64,000 nt of DNA. Origin: Avibacterium sp. 20-132. GTDB lineage: Bacteria > Pseudomonadota > Gammaproteobacteria > Enterobacterales > Pasteurellaceae. The stretch lies in contig NZ_CP091456.1 of assembly GCF_023611925.1 (NCBI RefSeq), positions 1,778,001-1,842,000 on the forward strand, written 5' to 3'. A program made the position numbers and the translations under genes. Shown here one piece after another: positions 9,007 through 17,944 of this stretch (the first letter of the stretch is position 1; each line of letters opens with the position of its first letter). The notes beneath the pieces were generated by a model, which saw only the letters and a program-made list of their open reading frames with translations, had not been told where the DNA came from and did not search any database.

Positions 9007-9861
9007 GTGAGTATGATTATGAACACTAATCAATTTTTTACCAAAAAACCATTCATCATTACCATAGCCTCAACCAAAGGCGGTTCAGCAAAAAGTACAA
9101 ATGCGGCGAATATTGGTGCATTTTGTGCAGATCACGGGTTAAAGACCTTATTAATTGATACCGATACGCAACCGACACTCAGTGCTTATTTTGCTTTAGA
9201 TTATGTCGCACCAGGTGGTATCCATGAGTTTTTGACCTATCAAGATGTCGATCCCGCCCATATTATTTCAAAAACAACCCTGCCAAATTTAGATTTAATT
9301 CAATCCAACGATCCCACAAATAATGTTAGCCAGATGCTACGCAATGCCCCTGATGGTGCAATACGGTTTAGCTTTCTGCTGAAAAAACTCAAAGGCTATG
9401 ATGTGATTGTTGTGGATACACGCGGAACGCGAGATATTACGGTAGATATGTCTGTACTTGCTGCCGATTTATTATTTTGTCCTATCTTGCCACATATTTT
9501 ATCCGCAAAAGAATTTCTTCGCGGCACGATAGGTATGTACCAAGAATTGCAGACCTTTGAGGCATTTGGGTTTTCGCTCCCGCCGCTCAAAGCGGTGCCT
9601 AACTGTGTCGATCATACCAATGATGTGAAATTTGTGCTTAGTCAGCTAAAACAGCTTTTTGAGCAAAACTTAAGTGCTGATAAAACCCTCCTTGATTTTC
9701 ATATTCCTGACAAAGTCGCTTACCGTGAGGCGGCAACCTATTCATTGCCCGTCTATCGACATAGCAAAGCAGAGTATGCCGTAATTCAGGCACTGTGTAT
9801 GCATTTGTTACCTCAATTTGCCCATCAATTTGAGCAAGGTTTAGGAGGACATAATGCGTAA
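9007..9861 (+). CDS. parA: ParA-family partition ATPase (ICE)
   Basis: ParA/Soj ATPase of about 280 residues, with deviant Walker A KGGSAKST near residue 22 and Walker B-like VIVVDTRG near 130. It is the first gene of SPI-7/PFGI-1-class ICEs (STY4521 position) and helps keep the excised, replicating element. The frame begins at GTG 9007; in-frame ATGs at 9013 and 9019 are equally plausible because no clear Shine-Dalgarno site precedes any of them. It overlaps dnaB by 8 bases. Confidence 0.9.
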   Translation: MSMIMNTNQFFTKKPFIITIASTKGGSAKSTNAANIGAFCADHGLKTLLIDTDTQPTLSAYFALDYVAPGGIHEFLTYQDVDPAHIISKTTLPNLDLIQSNDPTNNVSQMLRNAPDGAIRFSFLLKKLKGYDVIVVDTRGTRDITVDMSVLAADLLFCPILPHILSAKEFLRGTIGMYQELQTFEAFGFSLPPLKAVPNCVDHTNDVKFVLSQLKQLFEQNLSADKTLLDFHIPDKVAYREAATYSLPVYRHSKAEYAVIQALCMHLLPQFAHQFEQGLGGHNA

Positions 9862-11230
9862 AACGAAAAAATCCCCCGCTGAGCTTTATTCGCTTGAGGC
9901 AGAATATTCCGTCATTGGCGGGTTATTGATTAATGCGGATTGCTTTGATGATGTGGCGATCATTCTCACCCCTGAAGATTTCTATATTGTCGAGCATCGC
10001 TATATTTTTGAAACTATTGCGTCACTGGTTAACCAAAATAAAGCCATTGATATACTCACGGTATCGGAATCTTGCAAAGAAAAAGGCAGGCTGGAAGATG
10101 TCGGGGGGATTGCCTATTTAGCTGAAATAGCCAATAACACGCCATCCGTTGCCAACATTGTAGCTTATGCAGAGCTGGTCAAACAATATAGTCGGCAACG
10201 CCAATTTTTAGCCTTGGGGCAGTTTATTTTAAGTGAAATGAAGGAGCCTAAGAATGCGGAAAATTTGGCAGCACTTGCCGAGCAGATTGAACAGCGATAT
10301 ACGAAAATTTCGTTAAATCAAACAGATAAAAGTGCGGTGCAATTAGCGGACATTTTTTCGCAAATGTTCGATAAGATGGAGCAATCTACCTTAAGTGCGG
10401 ATCCTGTTACAGGCACACCATTAGGTATTCAACAAATTGATGAATTGACCACTGGCGGGCAAGCGGGGGAACTGATTATCATCGCTGCTCGCCCTGCGAT
10501 GGGAAAAACGGCACTTTCTCTCACGGCCACTGCAAGTATTCTGGATAAGCTGACGGATCAGCCCGTGTTTTATTTCAGTCAGGAAATGCCAGCTGACCAG
10601 TTATTACAACGTTTTATGGCAATGAAATCACGAGTAAGTTTGCAAAAGATTCGTCGAGCAACTGAGCTTGAGGAAGAAGATTGGGGCAAACTTTCTGAGG
10701 CTGTGGGGCGTATTCAAAAAGACTGGAGCAAACGTTTAATTATTGATGATGAGGGAGCATTAACGATCCCTCGATTACGCAGTAAAGTACGTCAATATAG
10801 CCGCCAATATGGTTTGCCTGCGGCGGTGTTCATTGATTATCTCCAATTAATGCGAGGCACAGGCAGAGTAGAGAACCGACATCTTGAAATCACGCAAATT
10901 TCAGGAGCATTGAAAGCCTTAGCCAAAGAATTAGGGCGTCCTGTTTATGCCCTTTCACAACTCAATCGTAGTTTAGAACAACGCACCAATAAACGCCCTG
11001 TCAATGCGGATTTACGCGAATCTGGCTCGTTAGAGCAAGATGCTGATGTGATCCTATTTATCTATCGTGATGAAGTCTATCACCCAGAAAGTGTTGATCG
11101 GGGGCTAGCTGAAATCATTATCGGCAAACAACGTAATGGACCATTAGGGAGCGTGAAATGCCGTTTTTATGGTGAGTTTAGTTTATTTGAAAATGAAATG
11201 AATTTAGGTGGATATTACGATGAATACTAA
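9854..11230 (+). CDS. dnaB: DnaB-type replicative helicase (ICE)
   Basis: A 458-residue DnaB helicase. The N-terminal DnaB domain starts with SLEAEYSVIGGLLIN. The RecA-like core has Walker A ARPAMGKTAL (about 212), Walker B-like VFIDYLQLM and the DnaB signature SQLNRSLEQR. It is a second helicase specific to the element, as in SPI-7 and ICEHin1056, and presumably serves ICE replication after excision. AGGAGG precedes the ATG. The end overlaps parB. Confidence 0.95.
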   Translation: MRKTKKSPAELYSLEAEYSVIGGLLINADCFDDVAIILTPEDFYIVEHRYIFETIASLVNQNKAIDILTVSESCKEKGRLEDVGGIAYLAEIANNTPSVANIVAYAELVKQYSRQRQFLALGQFILSEMKEPKNAENLAALAEQIEQRYTKISLNQTDKSAVQLADIFSQMFDKMEQSTLSADPVTGTPLGIQQIDELTTGGQAGELIIIAARPAMGKTALSLTATASILDKLTDQPVFYFSQEMPADQLLQRFMAMKSRVSLQKIRRATELEEEDWGKLSEAVGRIQKDWSKRLIIDDEGALTIPRLRSKVRQYSRQYGLPAAVFIDYLQLMRGTGRVENRHLEITQISGALKALAKELGRPVYALSQLNRSLEQRTNKRPVNADLRESGSLEQDADVILFIYRDEVYHPESVDRGLAEIIIGKQRNGPLGSVKCRFYGEFSLFENEMNLGGYYDEY

Positions 11231-12926
11231 GAACAAAAAATTATCAGATGCCGTGGCACGGAATTTAAATGTTGCACCAATGGTGAATACCTCGCCTTCT
11301 TATGTAGGGGCGGCTGCAACGCATTACCCGACAACCTCTCAGTATATTACGGTAACTTTGGATAAATTACGCCCTTATGAGCATAATCCACGCAAAACCC
11401 GTAATCCTAACTTTGAGATGATCAAAGAATCTATTCGACGTCGCGGACTCGATCATAAGCCTAATATTACCCAACGTCCAGGTGAGCCGTTTTATATCAT
11501 CGCAGACGGGGGGAATACGCGGATTCAAGCCTTAAAAGAGCTATTTAGTGAAACCCAAGATCAGCGTTTTTGGGCGATTGAATGCCTATATAAACCTTGG
11601 AAAGGGGAGACAGCGGACAGTGTGGAAGCCGAACTCGATTTGCTGATCGGTCATTTAATTGAAAATGATACCCGTGCAGATTTAACCTTTATAGAGAAAG
11701 CGTTAGGGATTCAGCAGGCGAAGGAGTATTACGAGAAAAAGTTAGGAAAACAGCTTTCGTCTAGAGAATTATCAGATGTTTTAGAAAATGACGGTTACAT
11801 TATATCGCATGTTTTAGTAACAAAGATGGAACGGTGTATAAATTATCTGTACCCTTTTATTCCTGATGTATTGTTTAATGGATTAGGTCATAGCCCAATA
11901 GATAAGTTGCTAGCCATTCGCAATAACGCTCTTGAGGTTTGGCAACAATATCAATTTGATACAGAAATCACGTTTGAAGCTATTTGGAAAAATAGTCTTT
12001 CTCGTTGTAATGATGATCACCCATTCAATGTGAAGACCTTTCAAGATGCCTTAATTAATGAGATGACGGATGCCCTTGAGGGTAAAGTCAGCTATGAAAT
12101 GCTCTATGTGGAAGTGGATCTTGATGAGCGTAAATTCCAAAAATTAGCGAAAAAGCAGCAAGAAATTGATGCACAAATTCAGCATAGTGAAGAAGATGTG
12201 GCGAGATTTCAGCAACAGCAATTGGAAAAATCCCTTTCTGAACCTGTTCAAGACGTTGAGATGACCGAATCAGAAAGTGCAAGTGCCATTACACCAATCT
12301 TTGATGAACGTGCCGAAAACGCAGAAAAAAATGACCGCACTTTTGTAGAAGATGCCAGCCACGATAGTTTAGACACTGAAGCCGTCAATGACATTGTGAA
12401 TACCGAAACAGTCGATGAGGTTTCTCGTTCTGAACCAACCCAAGATCTCGCCCAGCAATTTGCCCAAAATTATGGCATTACGCCAGGAATGAGCATTCAG
12501 GCTCAACGTGAGCAGCAAGCTATTGCAAATGGCCTAGAGTTTGCTTGTGTTGGTCGTCAACCTGTTGCGGATATTTGGCAAGTGTACCCAAGTCGCCAAC
12601 ATAAAGCGGAAGCCTATTCACTTGCCTTAGATATTGCCGAGCAGTTTGAGCTTGATGAACTCGTTGAACACGTTGTAAATGAGCCTGTCGATTACAGCTT
12701 TCAGATGAAAGCCGTCGAAGATTCTTTAAAAGATGATACTCAACGTACCATTTATGAGTTGCTCAGTATGTTACAAACACAGAATCTAGCCTATTCGGAA
12801 GCCTGTTTTTTTGATACCGCATTATTGTTAGGTTCGGCAGACCGAGAACCTAAAATTGATGATGTCACCTTGGTGAAACTATTTCGACTCATTCGTCTTG
12901 TTCGCTATTTGCGGGCTTCAGCTTAA
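11220..12926 (+). CDS. parB: ParB-family protein, PFGI-1 class (ICE)
   Basis: About 568 residues. A ParB/sulfiredoxin-like domain lies near residues 45-110 (YEHNPRKTRNPNFEMIKESI, then a DGGNTR loop). A central helical region and a low-complexity acidic segment follow. It is much longer than chromosomal ParB, as is usual for the ICE class. I chose ATG 11220, with GGTGGA upstream inside dnaB; an ATG at 11208 is also in frame. The 11-base overlap with dnaB implies translational coupling. Confidence 0.88.
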   Translation: MNTKNKKLSDAVARNLNVAPMVNTSPSYVGAAATHYPTTSQYITVTLDKLRPYEHNPRKTRNPNFEMIKESIRRRGLDHKPNITQRPGEPFYIIADGGNTRIQALKELFSETQDQRFWAIECLYKPWKGETADSVEAELDLLIGHLIENDTRADLTFIEKALGIQQAKEYYEKKLGKQLSSRELSDVLENDGYIISHVLVTKMERCINYLYPFIPDVLFNGLGHSPIDKLLAIRNNALEVWQQYQFDTEITFEAIWKNSLSRCNDDHPFNVKTFQDALINEMTDALEGKVSYEMLYVEVDLDERKFQKLAKKQQEIDAQIQHSEEDVARFQQQQLEKSLSEPVQDVEMTESESASAITPIFDERAENAEKNDRTFVEDASHDSLDTEAVNDIVNTETVDEVSRSEPTQDLAQQFAQNYGITPGMSIQAQREQQAIANGLEFACVGRQPVADIWQVYPSRQHKAEAYSLALDIAEQFELDELVEHVVNEPVDYSFQMKAVEDSLKDDTQRTIYELLSMLQTQNLAYSEACFFDTALLLGSADREPKIDDVTLVKLFRLIRLVRYLRASA

Positions 12927-12936
12927 TGGAGGCGTT

Positions 12937-13488
12937 ATGCTTGATAATTTAAATAAAGTGATTTTAGACCACATTGTAAATAATATCCGCGAAGGCAATG
13001 TGAATACCTGCCATCACCTTGGCTTTTCAACGGCAGAACTCAGTGAAATCCAACAGTTAAGCATTGATGAAATGTACGATATTGCCCAATCTAAAGTGCC
13101 AATTGCGGCGATCAATATTGATCACAGTGCATTTTGGAAAATGGTTAAAATGGCACAAGTCAATTCACAAGAACGAATGATTATTGATCGTGCCTTACTC
13201 CTTGGAGCGTCCATTCAAATGTTGAATGCCTACTTTGGTTTGAGTACGACGAAAGTCTCAGCAAGACGCAGTTTGCTAGGTATTCGTGAAGAGCCAGGAC
13301 GAAAAGCCACGGCCACTGATGAGCAAAAGACGCTTTTATGGGAATTATGGTGTCAACATAAAGGCAGTATCCAGAGTTTAGAATCAATGGAAGGTCTGGA
13401 ATTATTAATGTTGTTTGCGGAAGAAACGCAAATTAATTTGACGGCAATTTGGCGTGCGGTTGAGCCTTGGTATCGTCATAAAAAATAA
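12937..13488 (+). CDS. DUF2857 / STY4526-like ICE protein
   Basis: A 183-residue protein of the DUF2857 type, which occupies this position in SPI-7-like islands (STY4526). The central part (SIQMLNAYFGLSTTKVSARRSLLGI) looks like a helix-turn-helix, and PGRKATATDEQ follows. A regulatory or replication role is inferred from context. The ATG is preceded by GGAGG. It starts 10 bases after parB and closes the parA-dnaB-parB operon. Confidence 0.75.
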   Translation: MLDNLNKVILDHIVNNIREGNVNTCHHLGFSTAELSEIQQLSIDEMYDIAQSKVPIAAINIDHSAFWKMVKMAQVNSQERMIIDRALLLGASIQMLNAYFGLSTTKVSARRSLLGIREEPGRKATATDEQKTLLWELWCQHKGSIQSLESMEGLELLMLFAEETQINLTAIWRAVEPWYRHKK

Positions 13489-13495
13489 AAAAGAG

Positions 13496-13530
13496 TCCCC
13501 CAAGGTGAGTATCAGGCTCTTCTTGGGGGA
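13496..13530 (-). terminator. Inverted repeat, terminator-like only on the minus strand
   Basis: Perfect 9-bp arms TCCCCCAAG/CTTGGGGGA around a 17-base loop. No T-run follows on the plus strand. On the minus strand CTCTTTTTTATTTTT follows the stem. No minus-strand gene nearby needs it, so a role in replication or in messenger stability of the parA operon is also possible. Confidence 0.5.
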
Positions 13531-13651
13531 TCGGGATTGCTATATGGAGCATTCCCTTATAAGTGGCTTTGTTAAGAAAGCAAAAGCATTATAACGAAAT
13601 ACAGACCCAAAACAATCGGAATAATTCACTACAGGTTTTGGAGAATTAAAC

Positions 13652-14878
13652 ATGACAATTTTTGAGCAAATCACCACATCGCCCAAAACAGAGCAGGGAT
13701 TACTGTTTTTTGGGAATCAGCACGAAACCGTGCCAACACGGCTACTTTATGATCCTTATTTAACCCCACGAGCCAAATTTGCTTGGCAACTGATCAAGCA
13801 TAAAGCTAGAGAGTTTCAAGGGGGATTATTTCCGTCTTACGAGGTGTTAGGAAAACTGCTTTCAGATAAGCCTTACTTGAATGCGAGCCTATCGCGTAAA
13901 ACCGTCAGTCAAACCTTATTACTGCTACGCCTGACAAGGTGGTTGACCCTTTGTGAAACCGTGCGTAATGAATTAGGGCAAGTAAAAGGTAATGTCTATT
14001 TACTGCATGATGAGCCTATCCCTATATTAGATGCGATTCAACTTAATGAAGATTATTTACATTTGCTCCATTCAGCCACAAAACATAAAGACGTCATAGT
14101 GAGAGGGGTTGCGACGCATATTGTCGATAATATTCTTTCAGATAAAACCCAATGGCACTATGTTTCACATATTGATTGGATGCAAGCCCGTTATCAAGAT
14201 TATTGTTCTCGTCTCGGAAATGAAAAAGAGGCTGATTTTTCTCATTTAAATTTAGATACTGTGCAGCAGAATTTGCTGAGTTCCAATAGGGAACTTGGTC
14301 AGTCAAGTGAGGAACTCAGTGAAAAAACAATTAATTTACCGAGTTCCATTAGGGAACTCAGTCAAAATTCCCCAAGTTCCAATAGGGAACTTAGCCAAGA
14401 AAAACAGGTTAACTCATTGATTTTAGGCTCAGTTCCATTAGGGAACTCAGCGAATACCTCGTACAAGTACAGTACGGTATTTATAAATAAATACTGTACA
14501 GGTACGGCAGAGGAAATTGATTGGACGCTCAACTTAACCCCTTTTGAGAAACGTACTGTAGCTAAAGCAATGGAAGGGCTTGATTTGGGACTGTGCCAAG
14601 CTATTTTGTTTGAAGCGGGTGAACGCCTTGCAAAAGGAACCATCAAGAAACCACAGGGATATTTGCTAAGCCTAGTGAGAAAAGCCCATTTAGGGCAATT
14701 TAATCCCTACTTACTTGAACAACATTTAAGCCAATGTCATACGCCAGTGGTGAATCAATCACAACCACAAGCGATTGTGCCAGAGCGAGAGCAAACGCTA
14801 TCGTCTGTGCCAACACTTGAACAACGTCAAGCGAGAGCGGCAATGATACGGAAATTTAAAGCACAGTTGTTGAATTAA
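13652..14878 (+). CDS. STY4528-like ICE/pathogenicity-island replication protein
   Basis: A 408-residue protein. The N-terminus (GLLFFGNQHETVPTRLLYD, then LTPRAKFAWQL) matches my memory of the STY4528 family of ICE replication proteins, and a winged-helix-like region precedes LLLLRLTRWLTLC. The middle segment (about 205-270) is low complexity and contains SS(N/I)REL repeats encoded by palindromic DNA repeats, described separately. The C-terminal domain is helical. Located directly before a 36-bp iteron-like array, it is the best candidate replication initiator here. That role is inference. Confidence 0.8.
   Translation: MTIFEQITTSPKTEQGLLFFGNQHETVPTRLLYDPYLTPRAKFAWQLIKHKAREFQGGLFPSYEVLGKLLSDKPYLNASLSRKTVSQTLLLLRLTRWLTLCETVRNELGQVKGNVYLLHDEPIPILDAIQLNEDYLHLLHSATKHKDVIVRGVATHIVDNILSDKTQWHYVSHIDWMQARYQDYCSRLGNEKEADFSHLNLDTVQQNLLSSNRELGQSSEELSEKTINLPSSIRELSQNSPSSNRELSQEKQVNSLILGSVPLGNSANTSYKYSTVFINKYCTGTAEEIDWTLNLTPFEKRTVAKAMEGLDLGLCQAILFEAGERLAKGTIKKPQGYLLSLVRKAHLGQFNPYLLEQHLSQCHTPVVNQSQPQAIVPEREQTLSSVPTLEQRQARAAMIRKFKAQLLN
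14279..14447 (+). repeat. Four palindromic repeats inside the STY4528-like gene
   Basis: AGTTCC-N5-GGAACT occurs at 14279-14295, 14342-14358, 14375-14391 and 14431-14447, with spacer AATAG or ATTAG. Flanking bases extend the palindrome and change together: G/C at the second copy (GAGTTCC/GGAACTC) and A/T at the third (AAGTTCC/GGAACTT). A half-site GGAACTCAGTGA lies near 14310. Three copies encode SS(N/I)REL; the fourth is read in another frame (VPLGNS), so the conserved unit is the DNA, not the peptide. Confidence 0.85.
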
Positions 14879-15360
14879 GTACAAAAAACAACCACTGAAA
14901 AGGGACTTTTCAAAGTATAAAAAATAATCACTGAAAAGGGACTTTTCAAAGTACAAAAAATAATCACTGAAAAGGGACTTTTCAAAGTACAAAAAATAAT
15001 CACTGAAAAGGGACTTTTCAAAGTACAAAAAATAATCACTGAAAAGGGACTTTTCAAAGTACAAAAAATAATCACTGAAAAGGGACTTTTCAAAGTACAA
15101 AAAATAATCACTGAAAAGGGACTTTTCAAAGTACAAAAAATAACCACTGAAAAGGGACTTTTCAAAGTATAAAAAATAATCACTGAAAAGGGACTTTTCA
15201 AAGTACAAAAAATAATCACTGAAAAGGGACTTTTCAAAGTACAAAAAATAATCACTGAAAAGGGACTTTTCAAAGTACAAAAAATAACCACTGGAGGGGC
15301 CCTCCAAAGTACAAAAAATAAGCAGTGAAGAAGGGTTCTTCAAAGTATAAAAATCAACCA
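14878..15360 (+). repeat. 13-unit 36-bp repeat array with covarying palindromes (candidate origin)
   Basis: Tandem 36-bp units, AT-rich (AAAAAATAAT between palindromes). Units 1-11 carry TGAAAAG-GGA-CTTTTCA. Unit 12 (about 15290-15305) instead has TGGAGG-GGC-CCTCCA, and unit 13 (about 15327-15343) has TGAAGAA-GGG-TTCTTCA. The arms change on both sides so pairing is kept. The array lies between the STY4528-like replication gene and the PFL_4669 gene, with no coding sequence on the plus strand. A replication origin with iterons fits best; a transcribed hairpin array is the alternative. Confidence 0.85.
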
Positions 15361-15378
15361 TAGAATAGGAGTATCTAT

Positions 15379-16131
15379 ATGACAACCACTGATCTTCAAA
15401 ATCAACGACCAGGACCACTACGCAGTGCACCTGAAATTACGATCAACACCCATCATGCCTCTAAATTATGGGTGGGGCGTTCTGCGGTACGAAATGAACA
15501 AGGCAAAATTACCCGTGCAGGGATCATCAGTATGCCGAACTGCCTGAGCTTATTGAGTCAAATTCAACGTGCGGCAACGAATGATGATCCTTATGCGGAT
15601 GATTATTTACTACGGTTTGAAACCAAGGTGCTGGGTTATCGTCAGGAAATGCAGCAATTGGTTGATAAGGTAAATTACCTTTATAGTGAACAAATCCCTG
15701 CGGCATTCCATATGGAAAATTCAGTATCAGTAGAGCCCGCACGTTATGCATTGACCTTTAATTCTCAACTTGGCTATCAATTAATTTTCCTTTTTTTGAA
15801 ATTTGATGAGCTCGCTTGTGCAGTAATGGCCGCCTCTCATATTGCTTTAATGACCCGTAGCGAGGCCTCAGATTGGATTGAGGCAGGAGCAAAATTAATT
15901 CGTCAGTGTTTTGGTTTGGTTGAAAATTATCGCCATTCAGGGATTACCCGCCGTGATGCCATCGAAAATAATGCACGCTATAAAGCCGCAATAAAACGAA
16001 TGAAGTATGAATTATCCCCTGAAATTTTATCGGGTGAAAAACGTGCAAATTTTGCTCCAGTCATAAAAAATGCCTCGTCATCTGAAGCTGAACCAGAACA
16101 AGATGAGTTTGTTGAGAGTGGCTCAGAATAA
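15379..16131 (+). CDS. PFL_4669-family ICE protein (TIGR03761)
   Basis: A 250-residue protein of the PFL_4669 integrating-conjugative-element family. Conserved-looking segments are SKLWVGR near residue 33 and LGYQLIFLFLKFDELACAV near 130, with a basic region around RRDAIENN. Exact function unknown. The family belongs to the conserved ICE replication/processing block between the STY4528-like gene and ssb. Start: ATG 15379 with AGGAG upstream, immediately after the repeat array. Confidence 0.85.
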   Translation: MTTTDLQNQRPGPLRSAPEITINTHHASKLWVGRSAVRNEQGKITRAGIISMPNCLSLLSQIQRAATNDDPYADDYLLRFETKVLGYRQEMQQLVDKVNYLYSEQIPAAFHMENSVSVEPARYALTFNSQLGYQLIFLFLKFDELACAVMAASHIALMTRSEASDWIEAGAKLIRQCFGLVENYRHSGITRRDAIENNARYKAAIKRMKYELSPEILSGEKRANFAPVIKNASSSEAEPEQDEFVESGSE

Positions 16132-16165
16132 AAAAACATCATAAGAATGGCACAAGGTTTAGGTA

Positions 16166-16687
16166 ATGATAAAGATGAAAAATGAATTAATTCCTAAAAA
16201 TATGTATCGGGATCTCGCGGTACAAACTCCACTGAATTCAGTAATGAAACAATTTTTTAGCGAAGTAAATAGTGTAGAGGATTGTGAGCAATTACAGCTC
16301 TCTCTTTATCAAGTGAGAGAGCATTTAATCAGCCAACATCAAGATATTGTCAAAAAATTAAGAAGCAATGAGATTACAAAAGCCTTAGGGTTTCGTTTAA
16401 TACAAGATAAAGCCTCTTCTTCAGGTGGGCATTTTTTACGTTGGCGTATCACGATTGGACAAGCGAATCAATCCGCTGAAAAAGGCGGGTTGATTTGGAA
16501 AGGACTTGTTGAAGATAGTTCGGTATCTGATGGCATTAAAAAACGTATTGCTCAGATGGAAAAAGAACGCTTGGTGTTAAATATGCAAATGTCGGTATTA
16601 AATTCGATGATGCGACAATTATCCGCAACCATTGATAAATTAACCGAAGTTGAAGATATCACTCAAGGTGAAATGTCGCCTAATTAA
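16166..16687 (+). CDS. DUF3158-like ICE protein
   Basis: A 173-residue mostly helical protein resembling DUF3158, which usually follows PFL_4669 in this ICE class. The central part has RWRITIG and GLIWKGLVED. The C-terminal 50 residues are likely coiled coil. Alternative ATG at 16175. Function unknown. Confidence 0.7.
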   Translation: MIKMKNELIPKNMYRDLAVQTPLNSVMKQFFSEVNSVEDCEQLQLSLYQVREHLISQHQDIVKKLRSNEITKALGFRLIQDKASSSGGHFLRWRITIGQANQSAEKGGLIWKGLVEDSSVSDGIKKRIAQMEKERLVLNMQMSVLNSMMRQLSATIDKLTEVEDITQGEMSPN

Positions 16688-16691
16688 AAAA

Positions 16692-16796
16692 GTTTGTAAT
16701 GGTTGGATTTTGAGTTTGTACTCATTGGATTTTCAAGGTTTGTACTCGCTGGATATAAAAGGCCTTTTAAAGGTAAGGGGACAAGCCCCTTACCTT
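16692..16796 (+). repeat. Three direct repeats followed by an 11-bp hairpin
   Basis: GTTTGTA(A/C)T....TGGAT occurs at 16692, 16714 and 16738 (22- and 24-base spacing). At 16770-16796 a perfect inverted repeat AAGGTAAGGGG/CCCCTTACCTT with loop ACAAG follows, without a T-run. It lies in the gap between the DUF3158-like gene and the next gene. It could be protein-binding sites or a single-strand structure in the ICE processing region. Confidence 0.55.
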
Positions 16797-16865
16797 AACG
16801 AAAAATGGCATTACCTTTGGATAGGTTATAGATAACAATCACTGATTAATAGAGGAGTATTAGTA

Positions 16866-17207
16866 ATGGAGCATCAAATAGATTTTAATCATTTTATTGA
16901 TATAACGTACAGCATTACATCGTGGGAAGATTCAAAAAGTATACAACAAGACTTATTGTTAGGTGAAAGCCGTAATTTGGCACTTTATACTTACTTAAGT
17001 TCCCACTATGGGGATAGTGCAGATATATATGATTTTTCAAATGGAAAACAGGTTTTTGCATTTTATTTAAGCCAGAATAGATTTCTTTCCCTAGTTGAGC
17101 AATTTAATTTACCAATTGAAATAAAGTTAAATAGAAGCAATGATAAGTGTAAAGATGAAATACTAGATGGTACTTATATCGGTTTTTATCTGGTAGATAA
17201 AAAATAG
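16866..17207 (+). CDS. Hypothetical protein
   Basis: A 113-residue AT-rich protein with GAGGAG 9 bases before the ATG. No motif recognised. It lies between the DUF3158-like gene and ssb, so it may be an ICE accessory gene; its lower GC content suggests later acquisition. Confidence 0.65.
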   Translation: MEHQIDFNHFIDITYSITSWEDSKSIQQDLLLGESRNLALYTYLSSHYGDSADIYDFSNGKQVFAFYLSQNRFLSLVEQFNLPIEIKLNRSNDKCKDEILDGTYIGFYLVDKK

Positions 17208-17254
17208 AGTAGTTAGGTAATTAATTTGACACGCTATTTATAATGGAGGTTGTT

Positions 17255-17317
17255 ATGTCAAAGATAGAAATTTCATTCACAATTAAAGTAAACCATAGCA
17301 GCTCAATAATTATTTAA
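17255..17317 (+). pseudogene. Short 20-codon frame with good RBS, likely gene remnant
   Basis: ATG preceded by TGGAGG encodes MSKIEISFTIKVNHSSSIII and then stops. The strong ribosome-binding site with so short a frame suggests the 5' end of a decayed gene. The rest of the 17208-17407 gap shows nothing else I can support. Confidence 0.35.
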
Positions 17318-17407
17318 AATTGAAATTGAATTACCCCCTTTATTCCTGACTAAAATCACGTTTAATACAGATAACGTCAATTATCAATCATTTGTGAGGA
17401 CAACATT

Positions 17408-17917
17408 ATGGCAGGGATTAATAAAGTGATTATCGTGGGTAACCTTGGTGCAGATCCTGAAGTAAGAACAATGCCGAATGGCGAAGCGGTTTCCAATATA
17501 AGTGTGGCAACTAGTGAAAGTTGGATAGATAAGAATACAAGTGAAAAACGTGAATTAACCGAGTGGCATCGGATTGTGTTTTATCGTCGTCAAGCTGAGA
17601 TTGTGGGAGAATATTTACGCAAAGGCTCGAAAGTTTATGTCGAGGGGCGATTAAGAACCCGTAAATGGCAAGACCAAAATGGGCAAGATCGATACACCAC
17701 AGAAATCCAAGGAGATGTACTTCAAATGTTAGATAGCCGTCCTGAGCGCTATCAAGCAGGGCAGGCAACGCAAGTTGGAGCGGCACAACAAGGTCGTAAT
17801 CAATATGCGCAACCTACACAGCCTGTGCATCAAGCTCCAAGAAACACTCCACAATCAACGCAAGCACCACAGTCAGATATTAATGACATGCCTTTAGACG
17901 ATGATATTCCGTTTTGA
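17408..17917 (+). CDS. ssb: Single-stranded DNA-binding protein (ICE copy)
   Basis: A 169-residue SSB. The OB fold runs from [17 protein letters not shown] through [22 protein letters not shown] and [18 protein letters not shown]-rich linker (about 115-155) leads to the acidic tip DDDIPF used to recruit partner proteins. It binds the single-stranded transfer or replication intermediate. TGAGGA precedes the ATG. Confidence 0.97.
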   Translation: MAGINKVIIVGNLGADPEVRTMPNGEAVSNISVATSESWIDKNTSEKRELTEWHRIVFYRRQAEIVGEYLRKGSKVYVEGRLRTRKWQDQNGQDRYTTEIQGDVLQMLDSRPERYQAGQATQVGAAQQGRNQYAQPTQPVHQAPRNTPQSTQAPQSDINDMPLDDDIPF

Positions 17918-17944
17918 GTTTGCTAATAATTTGGAGCTGATATA

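Noticed and set aside
14878..15360. CRISPR array
   Set aside because: Units are contiguous and identical with no unique spacers, and no cas gene is in the window.
14798..15430. Long minus-strand open frames across the 36-bp repeats, encoding 12-residue repeats
   Set aside because: 36 is a multiple of three, so any stop-free frame stays open through the array. There is no ribosome-binding site, the frames overlap real plus-strand genes at both ends, and the palindromes explain the pattern better.
16650..16835. 61-residue plus-strand open frame
   Set aside because: It covers the triplicate direct repeats and the hairpin and overlaps the DUF3158-like gene, and its start lacks a ribosome-binding site.
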